In this document: positions 48,757 to 58,446 of the stretch, piece after piece
Layout: each line of letters opens with the position of its first letter
Numbering within the stretch: the stretch's first letter is position 1
NCBI RefSeq assembly: GCF_008364795.1
Contig: NZ_VTTM01000003.1
Span: forward strand, 1 to 64,000
Source: Azospirillum oryzae
GTDB taxonomy: Bacteria > Pseudomonadota > Alphaproteobacteria > Azospirillales > Azospirillaceae
Direction: 5' to 3'
Length of the DNA: 64,000 nt
Position numbers and translations under genes: made by a program
Notes under the pieces: model-generated
Databases searched by the model: none
Told to the model about the DNA's origin: nothing
Seen by the model: the letters and a program-made list of their open reading frames with translations, nothing else

Positions 48757-50012
48757 GCAGGCTTGAGCTGCTGGTCGACCGCGACGGCCCGCTGACGCGG
48801 GCGGCGGTGCTGGCCGACGGCCGCCTGACCGACCTGCACATCGACCACGCCGACCGCCCGTCGCTGCTAGGCGCCATCATCCTGGGCCGGGTGGAGCGCA
48901 TCGCCACCGGCCTGAACGGCGCATTCGTCGATTTGGGAAATAGCTTGGGGGGCGGCCTGTCCGGCCTGCTGCCGGCCGCCGACGTGCGCCGTCCCGTCCT
49001 CGACGACGATTCCCCGCAACCGCGCTCCAATCGTCCGGGCGCCAAGCCGGCCCCCATCGGCGCGCTGCTGCGCACCGGCCAGCCGGTGATTGTGCAGGTG
49101 AAGGCCGACGCAGTCGGGTCGAAGGGTCCGTCGCTGACGATGGACATCACCCTGCCCGGCCGTTTCCTGGTGCACGCGCCGCTCGGCCGCGACATCGCCG
49201 TGTCGAAGCGCCTCGGCACCGGTCCGGAGCGTGCCGCGCTGGCCCGCCGCATCGAACAGCTCGCCACCGGCGCCGGCTGGATCGTGCGAGCCGGCGCCGC
49301 CCAGGTCGCCGATGACCTTCTGGCCGCCGAATCGGAAGCGCTGCACCTGCAATGGCGCGCCATCCGCGACGACGCCCGCGCTGGCTCCGCCCCGCGCCTG
49401 CTGCATCCCGGCCCCGACGCCCCCACCCGCGCCCTGATCGAACAGGGGGCTGCCGCCCCCGCCGCCATCCTGGTCGACGACCCGGCGCCGGCCGGTCAAA
49501 TCAAGATGGGCGACGGGCCGCTGCTGTCGGCCTTGCGCGACTGGTGCGACCGCCACGCCCCCGACCTGCTGCCGCGCCTGAGCGCTCATACAGACGCCCA
49601 TGGGGACGCCCAGCGCCTGTTCGACCTGCGCGACCTCGACTCCGCGATTGCGGAACTTCTCGACGTCCGGGTGCCGCTGCCGCTCGGCGGTTCGCTGGTG
49701 ATCGAGCGGACGGAGGCGCTGACGGTGGTCGACGTGAATGCCGGGGAGCGCGGCAACCCACTGGACGTCAACCTCGACGCCGCGGCGGAGATCGCCCGCC
49801 AGCTTCGCCTGCGCAATATCGGCGGCATCGTGGTGGTGGATTTCGTCAACATGCGCAGCCGCGGCGATGCCGAGCGTGTGTTGGCCGCACTGTCGCAGGC
49901 GGTGGAAAGCGACCCGGTGCAGACCCAAGTTTACGGCATGTCCAAACTGGGCCTGGTCGAACTGACCCGCGCCCGCCGCGGCACGCCGCTGGCAGCCCTG
50001 CTGCGGCCCTGA
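48753..50012 (+). CDS. rng: Ribonuclease E/G family protein (short)
   Basis: 419 residues. The S1-like N-terminal region has GAIILGRVERIATGLNGAFVDLG and the catalytic DNase I-like subdomain has VVDVNAGERGNPLDVN and GGIVVVDFVNMRSRGD, giving the metal-binding Asp/Asn/Asp set. The reading ends soon after GLVELTRARRGTPLAALLRP, so the CPxC zinc link and the small domain of longer RNase G proteins are absent. The ATG at 48753 overlaps the maf stop. It probably acts in rRNA or mRNA processing. Confidence 0.9.
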   Translation: MSRLELLVDRDGPLTRAAVLADGRLTDLHIDHADRPSLLGAIILGRVERIATGLNGAFVDLGNSLGGGLSGLLPAADVRRPVLDDDSPQPRSNRPGAKPAPIGALLRTGQPVIVQVKADAVGSKGPSLTMDITLPGRFLVHAPLGRDIAVSKRLGTGPERAALARRIEQLATGAGWIVRAGAAQVADDLLAAESEALHLQWRAIRDDARAGSAPRLLHPGPDAPTRALIEQGAAAPAAILVDDPAPAGQIKMGDGPLLSALRDWCDRHAPDLLPRLSAHTDAHGDAQRLFDLRDLDSAIAELLDVRVPLPLGGSLVIERTEALTVVDVNAGERGNPLDVNLDAAAEIARQLRLRNIGGIVVVDFVNMRSRGDAERVLAALSQAVESDPVQTQVYGMSKLGLVELTRARRGTPLAALLRP

Positions 50013-50040
50013 CCGCTGTTATCCGTTACGGAGGCCATCC

Positions 50041-50286
50041 TTGTCCGATCCCCAAACCCCCGGCGCTCCGCAGCGCTCCCAAGCCCATGGCCAGCCTCAT
50101 GCCGGCGCCAAGGCGGGCACCAACTGCCCGATCTGCGGCCGCCCGACCGAACCGGCCACCCGCCCCTTCTGTTCCAAGCGTTGCGCCGACGTGGATTTGT
50201 CGCGCTGGCTGGGCGGCGTCTACCGCATCGAGAGCCCGGAAACCCCTGCCGCGCCCGGCGGATCCGACCCCGATGAGGAACTGTGA
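50041..50286 (+). CDS. yacG: YacG, DNA gyrase inhibitor-type zinc protein
   Basis: 81 residues with the four-cysteine zinc site CPICG (Cys29, Cys32) and FCSKRCAD (Cys44, Cys48), followed by DLSRWLGGVYRIE, the family signature. YacG binds GyrB and inhibits gyrase in E. coli. A flexible Gln/His/Ala-rich head of about 25 residues is extra. The TTG start at 50041 is supported by GGAGG eight bases upstream. Confidence 0.93.
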   Translation: MSDPQTPGAPQRSQAHGQPHAGAKAGTNCPICGRPTEPATRPFCSKRCADVDLSRWLGGVYRIESPETPAAPGGSDPDEEL

Positions 50287-50404
50287 GACGGGTCTAAATT
50301 TTTTTGAATTTTCCTCTGGACAGCCCGTCCGAACCCCTCTAAAAAGCGCCCCACACGACGCGCCGCACCGACCGAAACGGTCACCCACCAAGCGGCGCCG
50401 AGAT

Positions 50405-50480
50405 GCCCAGGTAGCTCAGTTGGTAGAGCAGGGGACTGAAAATCCCCGTGTCGGCGGTTCGACTCCGTCCCTGGGCACCA
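50405..50480 (+). tRNA. tRNA-Phe (GAA)
   Basis: 76 bases with CCA encoded. Acceptor GCCCAGG pairs with CCTGGGC, the D-arm is GCTCAGTTGGTAGAGC, the anticodon stem GGGGA/TCCCC holds loop CTGAAAA with anticodon GAA, and the T-arm contains GGTTCGACTCC. An AT-rich islet begins immediately 3' of it. Confidence 0.98.
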
Positions 50481-51245
50481 TCCTCCCTCCTTTAAAATCA
50501 GCGGGTTGGATGGTGCGGTTAGGCAAGCCCTTCTAACCAATAATCCAAAGATTAATAAATTTAATCGCGATGAAAATATTGTATGCTGAACACATGCATT
50601 AAACTTAATTCGCACGTGTGTTAAGAAGCAAGGCGGATGGCACTTTAATACATCTGCCCCGCTACTTAAAGAAATTACCCTTATCAATCTTTACGGGTGC
50701 TATCTGGAGTGCGCGTAATTGGCACCCAAGTTCTCCCCGGCTGAGTGGTGGGAGGCAAACGAGTATTATCAGGCACGGTAGCATAGTTATCTTTTGGCCC
50801 ACCGCGCGGACCGACTTCCTGATAAATGCCTCCATTCTTGCCGCTGTTTGAGCCCGGGGGAAGTTTAGTCATTTAATTCTCCTGGAATAAGAAAAATCAC
50901 GGCAAACGTGGCCGCAATGACCAGATAGAAAGTAGTGGTTATGACGTCAATGGTGTACCCCTAAATTTTTTTAGGTTGCGATCCTGCACACCGTCAGAGC
51001 TGATAAAACCTCATACCAACGTATGCTTTTAACCATATTTCAGAATATGCTCGTTATATGTAAGCGAACGATTTCATAGTTACCTCAGACACACCTTATC
51101 TGCCAATAGTGCTTTAAGCTGATCTATACTTCAGCAAATTAAATAATTTCATTTGCTTATGATTTATAATAAGCCTTTGTATTCTTCAGTCAATTTGCCG
51201 CCGATATGTGGTTTCACCTTACAAGGTGCGTGAGGTAGCCTACTC
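50481..51245. other. AT-rich islet next to tRNA-Phe
   Basis: About 765 bases with far lower GC than everything around it, rich in stretches such as TTAATAAATTTAATCGCGAT and AAATTAAATAATTTCATTTG. It contains one credible small gene (50684-50872) and hairpins at 50960-50975 (CCTAAA/TTTAGG) and 51215-51228 (CACCTT/AAGGTG). I see no integrase, no transposase and no second copy of the tRNA 3' end. Composition and position suggest foreign DNA or the remnant of an element. Confidence 0.7.
50684..50872 (-). CDS. Small YjzC-like protein
   Basis: 62 residues, from the ATG at 50872 with CAGGAG six bases upstream. The pattern LPPGSNSGKNGGIYQEVGPR, a central V and then LPPTTQPGRTWVPITRTPD recalls the small YjzC-type family (PG..SG..GIY.E.G, with a W near the end). 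Function is unknown in that family. It has no membrane segment. Its codon use is AT-richer than its neighbours', in keeping with transfer. The family link is from memory of the pattern, not a search. Confidence 0.62.
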   Translation of the reverse strand: MTKLPPGSNSGKNGGIYQEVGPRGGPKDNYATVPDNTRLPPTTQPGRTWVPITRTPDSTRKD

Positions 51246-51983
51246 TCACCACCCCATTCTTCCGATCCCCGGCAGTTTCACTGCAAGGTCCAGCGGGTCG
51301 ATGCCGATGGTCAGCCCCAGCAGGTTGACCTCCAGCCCCTCCTCCCACGCCAGCAGCAGGCCGGCGACGCCGAACAGGCTGATCTGCCAGCCGGTGCCGC
51401 TCGGCGCCCGCGCGAACACGCCACGGCCCAGGTAATCCTTGCCCAGCGCGGTCGCCGGCAGGTCGAGCCGCAGTTCCGGTACGGCGCGGGCGACCCAGGC
51501 GGCGAAGGTGTTGCTGTTGGGGCCGGGCCAGACGCGATATTCGCCGGCATGGGGATAGCTGGCGGCGGCCTTGGCGATCTTGGGGATGGCGGCTGCGGCG
51601 GCAGGGCCGCGCAACTCGCCGAGCAAGGAGGGTTGGGCGCCGAACCAGCGGCCGTCGGGGTCGCGGTTGCTGACGGAGACCACCGACAGGCCGCGATAGG
51701 CGCGCCAGCCGATCACCTCGTAGACCGTATAGCTGCGGGCGCCGGCCGGCTTCACCGCGAACCACGGATGGACGCCGAAGGCGCCGCGCCAGGACAGGAC
51801 ACGGGCGGCATAGACCTGGACCACCGCCTCCGGCGTCGCCGCCGCGTCGGGGGCAAGGCCCACCGGGCTGCGGTCGATGCGGCTCCAGTCGACAGCCGTC
51901 GGCACCGCGCCGGAGGCAAGCAGGAACACCGGCCCGGCCAGCAGCAGGACCAGCGTCAACAGAAATGCCAGCAACACCCTCAC
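51246..51983 (-). CDS. DUF3750 domain protein
   Basis: 245 residues with an N-terminal signal anchor (VLLAFLLTLVLLLAGPVFLLA) and a DUF3750-like body: VVQVYAARVLSWRGAFGVHPWFAVKP, YTVYEVIGWRAYRG, YRVWPGPNSNTF and GKDYLGRGVFARAPS. Such proteins are predicted membrane-anchored or periplasmic; the His-Pro-Trp and Asn residues could be catalytic, but function is unknown. The GTG start is at 51983. It borders the AT-rich islet. Confidence 0.82.
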   Translation of the reverse strand: MRVLLAFLLTLVLLLAGPVFLLASGAVPTAVDWSRIDRSPVGLAPDAAATPEAVVQVYAARVLSWRGAFGVHPWFAVKPAGARSYTVYEVIGWRAYRGLSVVSVSNRDPDGRWFGAQPSLLGELRGPAAAAAIPKIAKAAASYPHAGEYRVWPGPNSNTFAAWVARAVPELRLDLPATALGKDYLGRGVFARAPSGTGWQISLFGVAGLLLAWEEGLEVNLLGLTIGIDPLDLAVKLPGIGRMGW

Positions 51984-52077
51984 GGCCCTCGCGCCCTATT
52001 ACCGCCCGCCCTCCATGTAGTCATTGCGACGGCGGATTTCCGGTGACAGCGGAGGGACACAGCGCGGAAGACGCCGC

Positions 52078-52920
52078 TCAGATGCTGTAATCGCCCTGTT
52101 GCAGGCTCTGGTCCATGGTCAGGGCCGGCGCCGGCTCGTCGCGGCACCAGCCGACGACCTTGGCGGGCACGCCGGCTACGGTGGCGCAGCCGGGAACGTC
52201 CTTCAGCACGACGCTGCCGGCGCCGACCTTGGCATGGGCGCCGATGGTGATGTTGCCCAGCACCTTGGCCCCGGCCGACAGCAGCACGCCGTCGCGCACC
52301 TTGGGATGGCGGTCGCCATGCTCCTTGCCGGTGCCGCCGAGCGTGACGTTCTGCAGGATCGACACGTCGTTGCCGATCACCGCCGTCTCGCCGATCACCA
52401 CGCCGGTGCCATGGTCGATGAACACGCCGCGCCCGACCGGCACCGCCGGGTGGATGTCGACGGCGAAGGCCTCCGACACCCGGCTTTGCAGGAAATGGGC
52501 GAGGTCGTGGCGGCCGCCCCGCCACAGCCAATGGGCGACGCGGTGCCATTGCAGGGCATGGTAGCCCTTGAAATAGAGGAAGGGCGTCAGACAGCCGTCG
52601 GCGGCCGGATCGCGCGCCAGGATGGCCGCGAGGTCGGCGGCAGCGGCCTCGACGATGGCCGGGTCAGCCTCCATGGCATCGCGCACCACGGCGGCCAGCC
52701 GGTCCTCCGGCATGGCGCGGTCGGCCAGCTTTCGCACCAGCAGGGCGGCCAGCGCCGGGTCGAAGCCGTCGCGCGCCAACACCGCGTCGTACAGGAAGGG
52801 GGAGAGGCCGCTTTCCTCCTCCGCCACGCGGGCGGCGTCGGCGCGCAGGCGGCGCCACAGCGACTGTTCGACCGTCTCGGCCGCCTCCCGCATCATGACG
52901 TCCAGGCTGTCCATCGCCAT
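52078..52920 (-). CDS. cysE: CysE, serine O-acetyltransferase
   Basis: First committed step of cysteine synthesis, 280 residues. The N-terminal helical domain (about 15-150) precedes the left-handed beta-helix of hexapeptide repeats with DIHPAVPVGRGVFIDHGTGV, VIGETAVIGNDVSILQNVTLGG, and VGAGSVVLKDVPGCATVAGVPAK. The C-terminal tail ends GDYSI, and an Ile terminus is the usual contact with CysK. The start at 52920 (MAMDSLD) is chosen for the GAAGAGGG upstream. Confidence 0.95.
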   Translation of the reverse strand: MAMDSLDVMMREAAETVEQSLWRRLRADAARVAEEESGLSPFLYDAVLARDGFDPALAALLVRKLADRAMPEDRLAAVVRDAMEADPAIVEAAAADLAAILARDPAADGCLTPFLYFKGYHALQWHRVAHWLWRGGRHDLAHFLQSRVSEAFAVDIHPAVPVGRGVFIDHGTGVVIGETAVIGNDVSILQNVTLGGTGKEHGDRHPKVRDGVLLSAGAKVLGNITIGAHAKVGAGSVVLKDVPGCATVAGVPAKVVGWCRDEPAPALTMDQSLQQGDYSI

Positions 52921-52975
52921 CACCCTCTTCCCAAATCCGGACCGCCCCGCCTCCAGGCCGAGGGGCGCAAGTCCG

Positions 52976-53959
52976 TTACTGTGGTGAGCCGCCCCCATTC
53001 CGGTCAAGGCCATTGCCGTCAAGGCTGCTTCCCATTCCGCCATCACCATGCGCCCGGCGGAAAGCCTGCGGCGACCGCCCTTCGCGCTTGGTGAAGAAGC
53101 GCGAGAAATAGGCCGGGTCCTCGAAGCCCAGGGCATAGCCGATCTCCGCCATACCGTGGCTGGTGTAGATCAGCGAACGGCGGGCCTCCAGCATCAGCCG
53201 GGCATGGACCAGTCGCAGGGTCGACAGGCCGGTGACCCGGCGGCAGGCGGCGTTCAGCCGGCCTGCCGTAACGCCCAATGCCGCGGCATAGCGCTCCACC
53301 GGCCAATGCTGGCTGAACCGCTCGTCGATCATCGGCCGCAACCGGGCGAGCAGCCGCAAATCGGGCGACACCCCCTGCCCGTCGCGCCCGGCCTCGTCGT
53401 GCCGCCGGTCGGCCGCCAGCCGCGCGGTGGCGACCAGCAGAAGCATCACCTGCGCCGAAATCGCGCTGACCCGGCCAATGTGGTGGGCGCGGAACTCCCG
53501 CCTGATCTCGGCGAAACAGCGGTCGAGTGCCGCCGCTTCGTCCGATCCGGCCCCCAGATCCCAGGCCAGCGGCAGGGCCGGCGCCAGTTCCGCTTCCGGT
53601 GCGGCGGCCAGCACACCGGCCAGGAACCCCTCCGACATGGTCAGCACATGGCCGTCGGTGCCGGGATCGAAGCGGAAGCCATGCACCACCTGCGCCGGCA
53701 CGGTGATCAGCGCCGGGGCGCGGAAGGCCACCTCGACCCCGTCCGCGGTCAGCCGCCCGCCGCCGTCCGTGACCAGCAGCGCATGGCTCAACCCGTCATG
53801 GCGGTGGGGGCGGACCTCCCAATTGTACAAGCGCATCCGCTCCGGAATCGTCTCGATATGGACGAAGCGCAGTTCCGGCAGCGCCGGCGGTTCGCCATAC
53901 AGCCAATAGCGGGGAATAGGTTCGGCGCTGTGGCCGGAATGGGCAGTGTGGGCGGACAT
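52976..53959 (-). CDS. pobR: AraC-family regulator, PobR/PobC type
   Basis: 327 residues. The N-terminal cupin-like sensor has PHRHDGLSHALLVTDGGG and ALITVPAQVVHGFRF. The C-terminal pair of helix-turn-helices has YAAALGVTAGRLNAACRRVTG and EIGYALGFEDPAYFSRFFTKREG. It is divergent from pobA (161-base gap), the standard arrangement for an activator of p-hydroxybenzoate hydroxylase. The inducer is presumably 4-hydroxybenzoate. Confidence 0.88.
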   Translation of the reverse strand: MSAHTAHSGHSAEPIPRYWLYGEPPALPELRFVHIETIPERMRLYNWEVRPHRHDGLSHALLVTDGGGRLTADGVEVAFRAPALITVPAQVVHGFRFDPGTDGHVLTMSEGFLAGVLAAAPEAELAPALPLAWDLGAGSDEAAALDRCFAEIRREFRAHHIGRVSAISAQVMLLLVATARLAADRRHDEAGRDGQGVSPDLRLLARLRPMIDERFSQHWPVERYAAALGVTAGRLNAACRRVTGLSTLRLVHARLMLEARRSLIYTSHGMAEIGYALGFEDPAYFSRFFTKREGRSPQAFRRAHGDGGMGSSLDGNGLDRNGGGSPQ

Positions 53960-54048
53960 CGCACGGGCTCCGGCAGGCTTGCGATGAAAAGTACAAGTCT
54001 TTCGCCGGTTCGTCTATGTCCGGCCCTCCGCTCCCGGGAATAGCATGA

Positions 54049-55320
<1,272 letters not shown>

Positions 55321-55345
55321 AGAACCGCTGGCCGGCCCTGCCCCT

Positions 55346-56260
55346 TCACGCCTGCTTGGCGTCGATGATGCCCCGGCGCACGGCGCGGGTCTTGGTGAAG
55401 TGGTCCTGCAGCTGCTGCCCCTCGCCCCAGCGGATGGCGCGCTGCAGTGCCGTCAGATCCTCGGTGAAACGCTGGAGAATTTCCAGCACCGCCTCGCGGT
55501 TGTTCAGGAACACGTCGCGCCACATCACCGGATCGCTGGCGGCGATGCGGGTGAAGTCGCGGAAGCCGCCGGCGGAAAACTTGATGACCTCGGACTTGGT
55601 GTCCTCCTCCAGATCCGACGCGGTGCCGACGATGGTGTAGGCGATCAGGTGCGGCAGGTGCGAGGTGATGGCCAGAACACGGTCATGGTGGCTCGCTTCC
55701 ATGATCTCCACGGTTGAGCCGACGCGGCGCCAAAGCTCCGTCACCCGCTCCAGCGCATGGCGGTCGCTGCCGGTCGGCGGGGTCAGGATGCACCAGCGGC
55801 CCTGGAACAGGGTGGCGAAGCCGGCCTCCGGTCCCGAATGCTCGGTGCCCGCCACCGGGTGTCCGGGGATCAGGTGAACGCCGTCCGGCAGATGCGGCCC
55901 GATGTCGCGCAGGGCCGCCTGCTTGACCGAACCGACGTCGGTGACGATGGTCCCGCGTTTCAGCAGCGGCCCGATGGCCTCGGCGACCGCGGCATAGCTA
56001 CCGACCGGAGTCGAGAGAATCACCAGATCGGCACCGGCGAGTGCGGTTGCCGGATCGGTGGAGGCCTCCGCCACGATGCCCAGTTCCAGCGCCTTGGCGC
56101 AGGCCTCGGCGCTGCGGTCGGCGCAGACGACCTGCCGCGCGATCCCATACTCCGCCAGCGCCCGTGCCAGGGACGAGCCGATCAGACCGATGCCGATGAT
56201 GGCGACGCGGTCGAACAGGGGACCAGGGGCGGAAGTGGTATCGGTGCTGGCGGTGGACAT
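55346..56260 (-). CDS. tyrA: Prephenate/arogenate dehydrogenase (TyrA family)
   Basis: NAD(P)-dependent oxidative decarboxylation in tyrosine synthesis, 304 residues. The Rossmann motif VAIIGIGLIGSSLARALAE lies near residue 19, the catalytic-His region HLIPGHPVAGTEHSGPEAGF near 125, and FRDFTRIAASDPVMWRDV near 240. There is no chorismate mutase or ACT domain. Specificity for prephenate, arogenate or both cannot be read from sequence. Confidence 0.93.
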   Translation of the reverse strand: MSTASTDTTSAPGPLFDRVAIIGIGLIGSSLARALAEYGIARQVVCADRSAEACAKALELGIVAEASTDPATALAGADLVILSTPVGSYAAVAEAIGPLLKRGTIVTDVGSVKQAALRDIGPHLPDGVHLIPGHPVAGTEHSGPEAGFATLFQGRWCILTPPTGSDRHALERVTELWRRVGSTVEIMEASHHDRVLAITSHLPHLIAYTIVGTASDLEEDTKSEVIKFSAGGFRDFTRIAASDPVMWRDVFLNNREAVLEILQRFTEDLTALQRAIRWGEGQQLQDHFTKTRAVRRGIIDAKQA

Positions 56261-56376
56261 GACGCAGGGTGTCCCGAAAGCGGAGTGAACGGGCGAAAAA
56301 CCGTCCCGTTTAAACCACCTCGCGCCCGCCGGACCAAGCGATACTTTGAGCGCGGCCCACCCCCAAGCCGTCGTCC

Positions 56377-57288
56377 TCAGCCGTCCTTTCGCGTCATCTC
56401 CGCCCGGAGCGCTTCGGCCAGCCGCTGGAAGGTCTCCTTCCGGCCGGACGTGCGGCGCCAGGCCAGCGCGATCCGCCGCCCCGGCCGGCCGCCGGCCAGC
56501 GGGCGCACCGCCAGATCCAGCCCGCGCAGGATGCCCGAATCGACCGCCATCTGCGGCAGCAGCGTCACCCCCAGCCCGTTCGCCACCATCTGCACCAGCG
56601 TGTGCAGGCTGGTGCCCTCGAAGGCGGTGTTGTGCGGCGTGGCGTCCAGCGCGCAGGCGGCCATGGCATGGTCGCGCAGGCAGTGCCCGTCCTCCAGCAG
56701 CAGCAGATCCTCCGACGGGACCGTCACCGGCTCGGCCGGATCGCCGGCGCTCAGCCGGTGGCCGGTGGGGCAGACGAAGGAGAAGCGGTCCTCCGCGATG
56801 TCCTCCGTCTCCAGATCGCCCATCGGATAGGGCAAGGCCAGCAGCGCCGCATCCAGCTTGCCGGCGTTCAACTGATCCAGCAGCCGCGCCGTCTGATCCT
56901 CGCGCAGATAGAGCCGCAGGCGTGGAAAGGCCTCGCGCAGGGCCGGCATCACGCGGGGGATCAGGAAGGGGCCGATGGTCGGGATCACCCCCAGATGGAG
57001 CGCGCCCGACATCGGGTCGGCGGCCGAGCGGGTGATGTCCACCAGTTCCTCGGCGCCCTTCAGCAGCTGCCGCGCCCGCTCCGCGATCTCGCGGCCGAGC
57101 GGGGTCGGCAGCACGGATCGCCGCGTGCGCTCCACCAGCGTGGCGCCCAGCAGATCCTCAAGCTCCTGAAGGCCGGCGCTGAGCGTCGACTGGCTGACGA
57201 GGCAGGCCTCCGCCGCCTGCCCGAAATGGCAGCGGTCGACGACGGCGACGAGATAGCGGAGCTGGCGCAGGGTGGGGAGCGGTTTCAT
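56377..57288 (-). CDS. oxyR: OxyR, peroxide-sensing LysR regulator
   Basis: 303 residues. The N-terminal winged helix has LRQLRYLVAVVDRCHFGQAA. The redox pair is present in LLLLEDGHCLRDHAMAAC (Cys203 and Cys212, nine apart as in E. coli OxyR). It is divergent from ahpC with a 237-base gap, matching the expected target. Oxidation by H2O2 should form the disulfide and switch on ahpC. Confidence 0.95.
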   Translation of the reverse strand: MKPLPTLRQLRYLVAVVDRCHFGQAAEACLVSQSTLSAGLQELEDLLGATLVERTRRSVLPTPLGREIAERARQLLKGAEELVDITRSAADPMSGALHLGVIPTIGPFLIPRVMPALREAFPRLRLYLREDQTARLLDQLNAGKLDAALLALPYPMGDLETEDIAEDRFSFVCPTGHRLSAGDPAEPVTVPSEDLLLLEDGHCLRDHAMAACALDATPHNTAFEGTSLHTLVQMVANGLGVTLLPQMAVDSGILRGLDLAVRPLAGGRPGRRIALAWRRTSGRKETFQRLAEALRAEMTRKDG

Positions 57289-57525
57289 GCCCGGTTATGT
57301 AATCGGTTTAATCGATCAATCCAATTGGTATTTTCTACTTCTCTTGATAACAGATTTCCCGTATTCCTCCACGGGTCAACGGGACACGGGAACATCGCCC
57401 CGACCCCTGGCCACAAGGCAGGCCCTCTTGTTCGACCCGGTGCGCCGCACTAAGTCGGGCATGTCACGGCCCCCGGCCGGAGATCGAGGCGACAACCATT
57501 CATCGCACCTCATCGGAGAACACAA
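57289..57525. promoter_or_regulatory. Divergent oxyR-ahpC control region
   Basis: The segment 57295-57360 is AT-rich against its surroundings and holds repeated ATCG/GATC and AATC/GATT half-sites, including AATCGGTTTAATCGATCAAT. This is where an OxyR tetramer would be expected to sit. No exact OxyR consensus was matched by eye. The rest of the gap shows a GGAGA ribosome site for ahpC and nothing else clear. Confidence 0.45.
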
Positions 57526-58089
57526 ATGTCCTTGATCAACAGCGAGATTAAGCCCTTCAAGGCGACCGCTTTTAAGAACGGCAAGTTCATCGACGTGACC
57601 GACGCCGACCTGAAGGGCAAGTGGTCGGTCGTGTTCTTCTATCCGGCCGATTTCACCTTCGTCTGCCCGACGGAGCTGGAAGACCTGGCCGACAATTACG
57701 CCGAATTCCAGAAGCTGGGCGTCGAGATCTACAGCGTCTCGACCGACACCCACTTCTGCCACAAGGCCTGGCACGACACCTCGCCGGCCATCGGCAAGAT
57801 CAACTACACCATGATCGGCGACCCGACGCTGGCGATCAGCCGCAACTTCGAGGTCCTGATCGAGGAAGTCGGTCTGGCCGACCGCGGCACCTTCGTCGTC
57901 GATCCGGACGGCAAGATCCAGATCGTCGAGATCACCGCCGGCGGCGTCGGCCGTGACGCCAAGGAGCTGCTCCGCAAGATCAAGGCCGTCCAGTACGTCG
58001 CCGCCCACCCGGGCGAGGTCTGCCCGGCCAAGTGGCAGGAAGGCGAGAAGACCCTCGCCCCGTCGCTCGACCTCGTCGGCAAGATCTAA
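57526..58089 (+). CDS. ahpC: AhpC, alkyl hydroperoxide reductase (2-Cys peroxiredoxin)
   Basis: 187 residues. Peroxidatic Cys47 lies in [16 protein letters not shown] and resolving Cys166 in [10 protein letters not shown]. It reduces H2O2 and organic hydroperoxides and is recycled by AhpF. Full-length and typical of the AhpC1 group. It is separated from ahpF by 357 bases holding a terminator-like hairpin and a repeat, so the two may not be expressed in equal amounts. Confidence 0.97.
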   Translation: MSLINSEIKPFKATAFKNGKFIDVTDADLKGKWSVVFFYPADFTFVCPTELEDLADNYAEFQKLGVEIYSVSTDTHFCHKAWHDTSPAIGKINYTMIGDPTLAISRNFEVLIEEVGLADRGTFVVDPDGKIQIVEITAGGVGRDAKELLRKIKAVQYVAAHPGEVCPAKWQEGEKTLAPSLDLVGKI

Positions 58090-58113
58090 GGGTTCTTCGG
58101 AATCCCACGGATC

Positions 58114-58137
58114 GGGGGCCGGTTTCGGCCGGCTCCC
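58114..58137 (+). terminator. Hairpin after ahpC
   Basis: GGGGGCCGG at 58114-58122 pairs with CCGGCTCCC at 58129-58137 (one G-T pair), loop TTTCGG, 25 bases past the ahpC stop. It probably acts as a partial terminator or 3' stabiliser between ahpC and ahpF. No T-tract. Confidence 0.5.
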
Positions 58138-58257
58138 ACCCCGCTCCGGCGGGTTTGAAAACGAGTACCCTTGATCGGCCGGAATGGCCGCAAGGCAGGT
58201 TTTTGCGGGCCGGCTTTCAAAGCCTCCCCGCCATCAGGGTCCGTCATCGGTTTCCCC

Positions 58258-58342
58258 ATCCCCGCGAAGGCGGGCACCCAGGCGCGCGTTTTGACGCAGC
58301 CCTTTCCGAGCCTGGATCCCCGCCTGCGCGGGGAGGACGATG
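58258..58342. repeat. REP-like palindrome in the ahpC-ahpF gap
   Basis: Paired stems CCCCGCGAAGGCGGG and CCCCGCCTGCGCGGGG enclose CAGG/CCTG arms (CACCCAGG and GAGCCTGGATC). This shape, with a TGGATCCCCGCC arm, is a common alphaproteobacterial REP-like palindrome and is distinct from the copies 1-4 family. The remainder of 58090-58446 has only small hairpins and the ahpF leader; I see no gene. Confidence 0.75.
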
Positions 58343-58446
58343 ACGTTCCGGACAGTTTCACTGTTTCAAAACCAGACCGCCGCCCGGATCGCCGCGACAA
58401 TGCGCAGGCGATCCGCCCCGGACACGAGACGTTGGGAACGAAAGCC

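Noticed and set aside
51180..51250. Second tRNA-Phe end (attR) bounding the AT-rich islet
   Set aside because: No copy of GGTTCGACTCCGTCCC was found there by eye.
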